A stretch of 64,000 bases of DNA from contig NC_088299.1 in NCBI RefSeq assembly GCF_032854445.1, positions 7,108,324 through 7,172,323 of the forward strand, written 5' to 3'. Origin of the DNA: Liolophura sinensis. Its lineage: Eukaryota > Mollusca > Polyplacophora > Chitonida > Chitonidae. This document shows positions 62,701 to 64,000 of this stretch, piece after piece. Made by a program: the position numbers and the translations under genes. Within the stretch, counting starts at the first letter, position 1, and every line of letters starts with the position of its first letter. The notes under the pieces were generated by a model. That model was not told the origin of the DNA. It was given only the letters and a program-made list of their open reading frames with translations, and did not search any database.

Positions 62701-63695
62701 TTAATGATGTTGTTGTTATGACGTTTAAGTCATGCAGCAATAGTAACCATTTTAAGAGTTCATAACTCAGGGTGAAAAAAACCGGTGAAGTGTCGTGTCT
62801 GATGTCGTTATCATTAGGTGTTAGTAAAACAGCAATAGTAATCATAACTAAGAGTTCATAACTCAGACTGAAGTGTCATGTCTGGTGTCTATCCTGATGT
62901 TCTAGTTACGCAGCAATAGTAACCATATCTAACGGGCCCTATAAGGACAAACGCCATTTGACCCTTATGGCCCAGTATTACAAAGATGTTGCAGTGCTTT
63001 ACCAAGAGCATTTACATCTACCATTGTGATGTATTTCTTCACTCTATTTAGTCATGGGAGTTAATAATGCCAGGTGCATGTTGCAACTGCTTAATGAGTC
63101 AGGGACCTGGCAACCAAACAGACAAACAGCAACAAAAACAGCAGCTTTCAGTGACTGGAATTTTTGGAGACACCTTCATACCCCTAACAGTGCATGAGCT
63201 TCTCTCAACATTTGTGTAGAAAAACACAACTTTTCAAAACAAAAGCAACTTTCACCCAACAACTTTCACTTTCACTTCAATAAAACTAGCTCATGCTGGC
63301 TTCCTCTTTGGTTGGAAATGGGAAGGTCTGCAACCTGCTGATGGTCATGGGTTTCCCCCGGGCTCTGCCCGGTTTCACCATAATGCTGGCCACCATCGTG
63401 AAATATTCTCGAGCAGAGCATAAAACATCAATCAAATAAATAAATAAATCAATACACCTAGATACATGAACATGTGTTGTAGCCGACTGCAATTGCAAAT
63501 TTTGAACAAATTTCAGCATGTTTCAATAGTAAAACCTCTGAGTAGAAGGTGCTATCCAATTAATAAGTGAATACCATGAATTTACCTGTCCTCATTAAAG
63601 CCACTCACCATTTCAAGGTCATGTTTACACACTTCCCAGGAGGCCGACTCAAACCTGATGTCTGTGGTCAAGTTCTTTTTGTACTGCCACAGAAA
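35578..63695 (-). CDS. GLG1: GLG1, Golgi apparatus protein 1, 3' 23 exons
   Basis: GLG1 (ESL-1, CFR-1, MG-160) is a type I membrane glycoprotein of the Golgi. Its lumenal part is a chain of cysteine-rich repeats that bind FGFs, E-selectin and TGF-beta precursors. Twenty-three exons on the minus strand read without a break. Their lengths sum to 3087 nt (1028 codons plus TAG), all phases agree, and every intron is GT-AG. Blocks match vertebrate GLG1 closely: DDYHLDRPLFYACRDDRERL, KTLHCLM, HCHKDAARLC, CLYRH, SCLSEIVRNDTL and DYRLNPQL. The last exon encodes a stem, one membrane helix (about FLGVLVTIIGVIFIMGLSCG) and a short basic cytosolic tail, as in the family. Vertebrate GLG1 is about 1180 residues, so roughly the first 130-150 residues and the signal peptide are missing beyond the window. 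Introns carry many minisatellites and SINEs. No 3' UTR end was identified. Confidence 0.96.
35743..36643 (-). other. GLG1 intron, nothing recognised
   Basis: AT-rich intron without arrays or clear mobile elements. Confidence 0.5.
36644..36747 (-). CDS. GLG1: GLG1 window exon 22
   Basis: 2 nt plus 34 codons; MSCLLSLLEDNVRITPACKE, RKEMWELAAK. Donor GTAAGG. Confidence 0.94.
37392..37512 (-). CDS. GLG1: GLG1 window exon 21
   Basis: 40 codons plus 1 nt; EVSRIIAEGQIDVHIDPLLH, SACVSDIRHHC. Donor GTGAGT. Confidence 0.94.
37990..38455. repeat. ~60-bp repeat in GLG1 intron, about four copies
   Basis: Copies of CTTGGTGTTCATGACAAGTA, then TTACAAAAATAGGCTTATCT and GTGTATAGGCCAAGAA, interrupted by unique sequence. 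The last copy ends ~15 bases from the donor of the exon at 38470. Confidence 0.8.
38470..38613 (-). CDS. GLG1: GLG1 window exon 20
   Basis: 48 codons, phase 0; IKEQCADALVQQPDNK and GAVEECLKKLLKQKKIKEDT. The acceptor TTACCTCAG was chosen over an AG 28 bases upstream because only it keeps the family's Cys-x(7)-Cys spacing and phase. Confidence 0.92.
39097..39205 (-). mobile_element. SINE 3' fragment in GLG1 intron
   Basis: Reverse-strand tail: TTTATCTGATTCATGTTTTA, GAAGAATATTTCACTCATAC, then TTATGGTGGGAGGAAACCGG. Confidence 0.8.
39297..39398 (-). CDS. GLG1: GLG1 window exon 19
   Basis: 34 codons, phase 0; RLSQKCEMYIREVIHDAALD, YRQDPVLANACKDT. Donor GTAAAT. Confidence 0.93.
39495..39645 (-). 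mobile_element. SINE fragment in GLG1 intron
   Basis: Reverse-strand SINE: ATTTATTTATTCATAGGACT, CGCACTCAAGAATATTTGGC, CAGCATTATGGTGGGAAGAA, CTGCCAGACCTTCCCA. Confidence 0.85.
39990..40129 (-). CDS. GLG1: GLG1 window exon 18
   Basis: 2 nt plus 46 codons; YRLNPQLQEACTQDVPKFCR, MEGKVIACLKKQFKIN. Donor GTAAGT. Confidence 0.94.
40182..40285 (-). mobile_element. Diverged SINE fragment
   Basis: Reverse-strand tail and body: TTAAACACCACAGTCAAGAA, CATTTATACTACGGCTATCA, ATGGGTAAAGGAAAC. Strongly diverged. Confidence 0.6.
40524..40647 (-). CDS. GLG1: GLG1 window exon 17
   Basis: 41 codons plus 1 nt; VYCPHSEPHQILDCLKQHQT, DQRCHRTVIERQIMQNK. The acceptor side (AG|GTTTACTG) resembles the repeat unit upstream. 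Confidence 0.93.
40655..41560. repeat. Variable minisatellite in GLG1 intron
   Basis: About 20 units of 30-48 bp with the core GATGAGAACAGTAAACCTAT and an ACAACA-rich linker. Begins at the acceptor of the exon ending at 40647 and contains CAGTAAACCT, the sequence spanning that acceptor. Confidence 0.9.
42119..42181 (-). CDS. GLG1: GLG1 window exon 16
   Basis: Smallest exon, 21 codons, phase 0; EVEVKEGADYALMNNCKKMI, K. Donor GTAACA. Confidence 0.9.
42318..43990. repeat. 98-bp minisatellite in GLG1 intron, about 16 copies
   Basis: The unit contains GGGGATAACGGAAGTATGGG, CTGCACAGACCAAAGGAAAC and TTTCACCACATATCAGCCAG. Central copies are nearly identical at a 98-bp period; both edges are diverged. 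Confidence 0.96.
44384..44455 (-). CDS. GLG1: GLG1 window exon 15
   Basis: 24 codons, phase 0; VIECLKKHQKKLTKPCKKLL, FVRE. Donor GTAAGC. Confidence 0.92.
44790..45800. repeat. 28-bp minisatellite in GLG1 intron, about 34 copies
   Basis: Unit CATCAGAATATCTGACAGTG with TCCACCTA or TCTAGATGA. Two unit types alternate, giving a partly dimeric order. Confidence 0.95.
46104..46196 (-). CDS. GLG1: GLG1 window exon 14
   Basis: 31 codons, phase 0; SENIELDPDLKKACQRDKEE, FCDHIEPGRAK. Donor GTTAGT. Confidence 0.94.
46487..46648. repeat. Pyrimidine-rich tract
   Basis: CCCTCTCTCCCTCCCTC-type tract with imperfect ~35-bp periodicity; inside a GLG1 intron. Confidence 0.8.
46760..46874 (-). CDS. GLG1: GLG1 window exon 13
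   Basis: 1 nt plus 38 codons; YNVVSCLSEIVRNDTLFEEK, KPCRRQLRFELLQR. Donor GTGAGA. Confidence 0.94.
47272..47360 (-). CDS. GLG1: GLG1 window exon 12
   Basis: 29 codons plus 2 nt; TSLKDFRFNHKFKENCKTSV, LTYCKDKKT. Acceptor TTTTTTTTCAG, donor GTAAGT. Confidence 0.94.
47803..48010 (-). mobile_element. SINE copy in GLG1 intron
   Basis: Reverse-strand SINE from TTTATTTATTTGATTGGAGT through GCGACAGCGGCCAGCATTGT and TTGCTGGCAGACCTTCCCAC. The head is lost. Confidence 0.8.
48073..48403 (+). mobile_element. tRNA-SINE copy with internal insertion
   Basis: Head TGTGGCCCAGTGGTTAGCGT, then GTGAGTTCAAGTCCAGCTCA. An extra tail-like piece interrupts at 48190-48265, before the body resumes with CTGCCAGCAACTTGGGGATG and ends CACCAATCAAATAAATAAAT. 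It looks like one SINE recombined with another copy's tail. Confidence 0.8.
48748..48833 (-). mobile_element. SINE tail fragment
   Basis: Reverse-strand TTATTTATTTGATTGGTGTT, AACGCCGTACTCAAGAATAT, CAGCATTATGGTGG. Confidence 0.85.
48941..49051 (-). CDS. GLG1: GLG1 window exon 11
   Basis: 37 codons, phase 0; an acidic start DMLDEEDEEDIMECLIENKN, then GKCAAGIEHHQL. Its acceptor TTACATTCACAG|GATATG is copied several times upstream (49052-49385). Confidence 0.94.
49049..49385. repeat. 35-bp array built on a GLG1 splice acceptor
   Basis: About nine copies of a 35-bp unit that on the minus strand reads TGATTACATTCACAG|GATATG plus TTACTTTGATG. The copy nearest the exon is the real acceptor and first six exon bases (exon ends at 49051). 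Six further copies keep the same AG|GAT junction exactly. Confidence 0.93.
50502..50805. repeat. ~145-bp direct duplication in GLG1 intron
   Basis: Two diverged copies sharing TGGAAGAGTGAAA, ATCACTCACTGTTTTAGCAC and AATAAAATAGCCTC, each ending in TTTGGACACTCTC. Confidence 0.8.
50844..50993 (-). CDS. GLG1: GLG1 window exon 10
   Basis: 50 codons, phase 0; ELRCLQDRYDELTGDCQEAV, VILMRACMPMIKIFCQ. Donor GTGGGA. Confidence 0.94.
51266..51403 (-). CDS. GLG1: GLG1 window exon 9
   Basis: 46 codons, phase 0; VERSCRNEVKRVMRTRAMSI, EEQCIQDLGQFCSEG. Acceptor GTTGCACCAG. Confidence 0.94.
51455..51512 (-). mobile_element. SINE tail remnant
   Basis: Reverse-strand TTGGTATTTAATGCCGGGTT, then CAAGAATTTTGCACTTAAG. 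Confidence 0.5.
51549..53186. repeat. 86-bp minisatellite in GLG1 intron, about 19 copies
   Basis: Unit: CAGTCTCAGTGATCCAGTGC, ATCCACCATCTGGGCCAGCA, AAGGCCACAAATACATCAGG, CAGTGGGTACATGTAACT. Most units carry, on the minus strand, a strong donor-like CTGG|GTGAGT. The period is not divisible by three, so open frames are limited to two units. Confidence 0.96.
53383..53533 (-). CDS. GLG1: GLG1 window exon 8
   Basis: 1 nt plus 50 codons; LDHRVYKHCHKDAARLCGAQ and PLVLPCLYRHIVHHDK. Donor GTCAGA is weaker than consensus. Confidence 0.94.
53740..54062. repeat. Array of GLG1 exon-end plus donor copies
   Basis: Five decreasingly similar copies, spaced 55-70 bp, of the last ~30 bases and donor of the exon at 54063-54170 (plus strand CACCTACTTGAAGTCTCTGG, then CCACAAAATACTGTATTT). 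The copy at about 53986-54030 keeps an intact GTAGGT donor. The copy near 53925 has AT for GT, and the one near 53864 has GC. Confidence 0.88.
54063..54170 (-). CDS. GLG1: GLG1 window exon 7
   Basis: 1 nt, 35 codons, 2 nt; VMGCLMEKLEKDILDNDDEC, then EIQYFVARDF. Its last ~30 bases and donor GTAGGT recur downstream at 53740-54062. Confidence 0.93.
55496..55617 (-). CDS. GLG1: GLG1 window exon 6
   Basis: 40 codons plus 2 nt; IEDLLKEADVGEDFRIDQSL, VEACSDSVIKYC. The acceptor TTCCTAG and the exon start are imitated in the repeats at 55640-55995. Confidence 0.93.
55640..55995. repeat. Repeat echoing a GLG1 splice acceptor
   Basis: Degenerate units of AAATCCTCAACCTGATAACA, CATTTCCTAAATCTGC and ACAAACACA. 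Several copies read, on the minus strand, CAG|ATTGAGGA(C/T)TTG. The real junction at 55617 is TAG|ATCGAGGATTTG. Confidence 0.8.
56150..56245 (-). mobile_element. Second SINE-like family, tail
   Basis: Plus strand GGGTTTAACATTGTACTTAA, then CAATTTTTCAGTCATATGAC and GATGAGGAGG: the reverse of the tail seen at 17455-17505. It ends ~20 bases from the donor of the exon at 56268. Confidence 0.75.
56268..56497 (-). CDS. GLG1: GLG1 window exon 5
   Basis: 2 nt plus 76 codons; MSDYQISPEIVVDCQNEIG, KTLHCLMSKARR, ending ICMRA. Acceptor CTTTTCAG, donor GTGAGT. Confidence 0.94.
57485..57665 (-). CDS. GLG1: GLG1 window exon 4
   Basis: 60 codons plus 1 nt; CRQRLIIRQRLIGENYKAD, LSDACDEDIKQYKCLGGG. The intron before it is ~3.4 kb. 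Confidence 0.93.
57666..58925 (-). other. GLG1 intron, no feature recognised
   Basis: First part of the large intron upstream of exon 4; unique AT-rich sequence. Confidence 0.5.
58931..59038. repeat. ~56-bp direct duplication
   Basis: Two copies of CATCTGATTCATCAGCATTG followed by AAATCGGTAAACTGTCAGTT and TGTCTAGGCAT. Confidence 0.9.
59470..59605 (-). mobile_element. SINE fragment in GLG1 intron
   Basis: Reverse-strand ATTATTTATTTGATTGGTGT, CTGTACTCAAGAATATTTCA, CAGCATTATGGTGGGTGGAA, then CCCACGACCATCCGCAGG. The head is missing. Confidence 0.9.
59606..60690 (-). other. GLG1 intron, no feature recognised
   Basis: Unique sequence; short open frames only. Confidence 0.5.
60692..60803. repeat. 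56-bp tandem duplication
   Basis: Two adjacent copies of TAATACTGAATCAAGGAATT, GTGTAACGAAAAGTCTGCAG, AATTT, nearly identical. Confidence 0.93.
61107..61352 (-). CDS. GLG1: GLG1 window exon 3
   Basis: 82 codons, phase 0; contains GAVIGCLEDNI and the best-conserved block of the protein, DDYHLDRPLFYACRDDRERL. Donor GTACAG. Confidence 0.95.
61756..61986 (-). CDS. GLG1: GLG1 window exon 2
   Basis: 77 codons, phase 0; LEECRKLKAGEGQIIPCLME and FSDYRLLKPLLDSCHTDI. Donor GTAAGT at 61755 (reverse strand). Confidence 0.94.
62155..62310 (-). mobile_element. Second-family SINE-like remnant
   Basis: Plus strand CACTGGTTTAACGTCGCTTT, then CAACATTATTACAATCATAT, and GCCAAGGACATCAGC. Similar in layout to the reversed GACGTTAAACC tails, but diverged. 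Confidence 0.45.
62690..62925. repeat. Duplicated ~100-bp segment
   Basis: Two to three diverged copies sharing CAGCAATAGTAACCAT, AAGAGTTCATAACTCAG and GAAGTGTCATGTCTGGTGTC. The last piece resembles the second SINE body. Confidence 0.7.
63283..63450 (+). mobile_element. SINE copy, 5'-truncated
   Basis: Starts at AGCTCATGCTGGCTTCCTCT and runs through CCCCCGGGCTCTGCCCGG to CATCAATCAAATAAATAAAT. Sits ~160 bases from a GLG1 exon. Confidence 0.9.
63609..63695 (-). CDS. GLG1: GLG1 window exon 1
   Basis: 29 codons, phase 0 both ends; reads FLWQYKKNLTTDIRFESA, then WEVCKHDLEM. Acceptor TGGACAG, donor GTGAGT. Confidence 0.92.
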
Positions 63696-64000
63696 CTGTC
63701 CACAAGAGAGAGAAAATGGATATGATGCACAATTACACAAAAAAATTCGGCCACAAATACGCTTTTACTTCGTTATATTACCTTTTTATTACAGCAAACC
63801 ATTCAATGTACTATTCTGCACTTAAAATCTTTCAAACATTTCAGCTCTCATAGCCCTCTGATTTGATAATGGTATCTTCTCTGCACTCTGACTAAGAGCT
63901 TTGTCTATCTATATGATTTTATTGAGATTTATAGTTTTATAGTGATTTGGATTATAAAATTACATCCAATATCCAACATCGAATGATGTTTATTTCATTG
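63696..64000 (-). other. GLG1 intron continuing past window end
   Basis: No further exon is visible; the next upstream GLG1 exons must lie beyond 64 kb. Confidence 0.6.

Overview
The window is animal nuclear DNA, most likely from a mollusc or another lophotrochozoan. The genes are intron-split. The DNA is AT-rich and full of tRNA-headed SINEs whose 3' ends read TTGAGTACGGCGTAAAACACCAATCAAATAAATA, or the related GTTGAGTACGACGTTAAACCCC; I know these tails from molluscan genomes, but that is recall, not a search. There are no operons and no sign of prokaryotic or viral organisation.

Left (1-4.3 kb, + strand): the last two exons of an NCOA5-like gene (nuclear receptor coactivator 5), with intact splice sites and a poly(A) signal but several reading-frame shifts, so probably a decayed copy. 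From 4.3 to 21.9 kb lies a gene-poor stretch of SINEs, foldback (MITE-like) elements and tandem arrays. It also holds a ~1 kb cluster of AAACCGG motifs ahead of a TATA-like box, a kinase-like ORF split by a SINE with an 8-bp target duplication, a Penelope-type GIY-YIG fragment, and two small coding-like segments of unknown family.

Middle (21.9-35.3 kb): a ~6.6 kb segment present twice in direct orientation (21941-28503 and 28704-35318). A run of exactly 200 Ns lies between the copies, and both contig edges fall in homopolymers. This is most easily read as two alleles or an unmerged contig overlap rather than a biological duplication.

Right (35.6-63.7 kb, - strand): the 3' 23 coding exons of GLG1 (Golgi apparatus protein 1; also ESL-1, CFR-1, MG-160). 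They sum to 3087 nt (1028 codons plus stop), with every splice phase compatible and no frameshift. The signal peptide and first part of the protein lie beyond 64 kb. The GLG1 introns hold at least eight minisatellite arrays. In three clear cases and one weaker case the repeat unit contains the adjoining splice site plus a few bases of the neighbouring exon, so real splice sites are followed or preceded by a ladder of decoy copies. I consider this the most unusual structure in the window.

The genes shown (NCOA5-like, kinase-like remnant, GLG1) have no evident shared pathway; they are simply neighbours.
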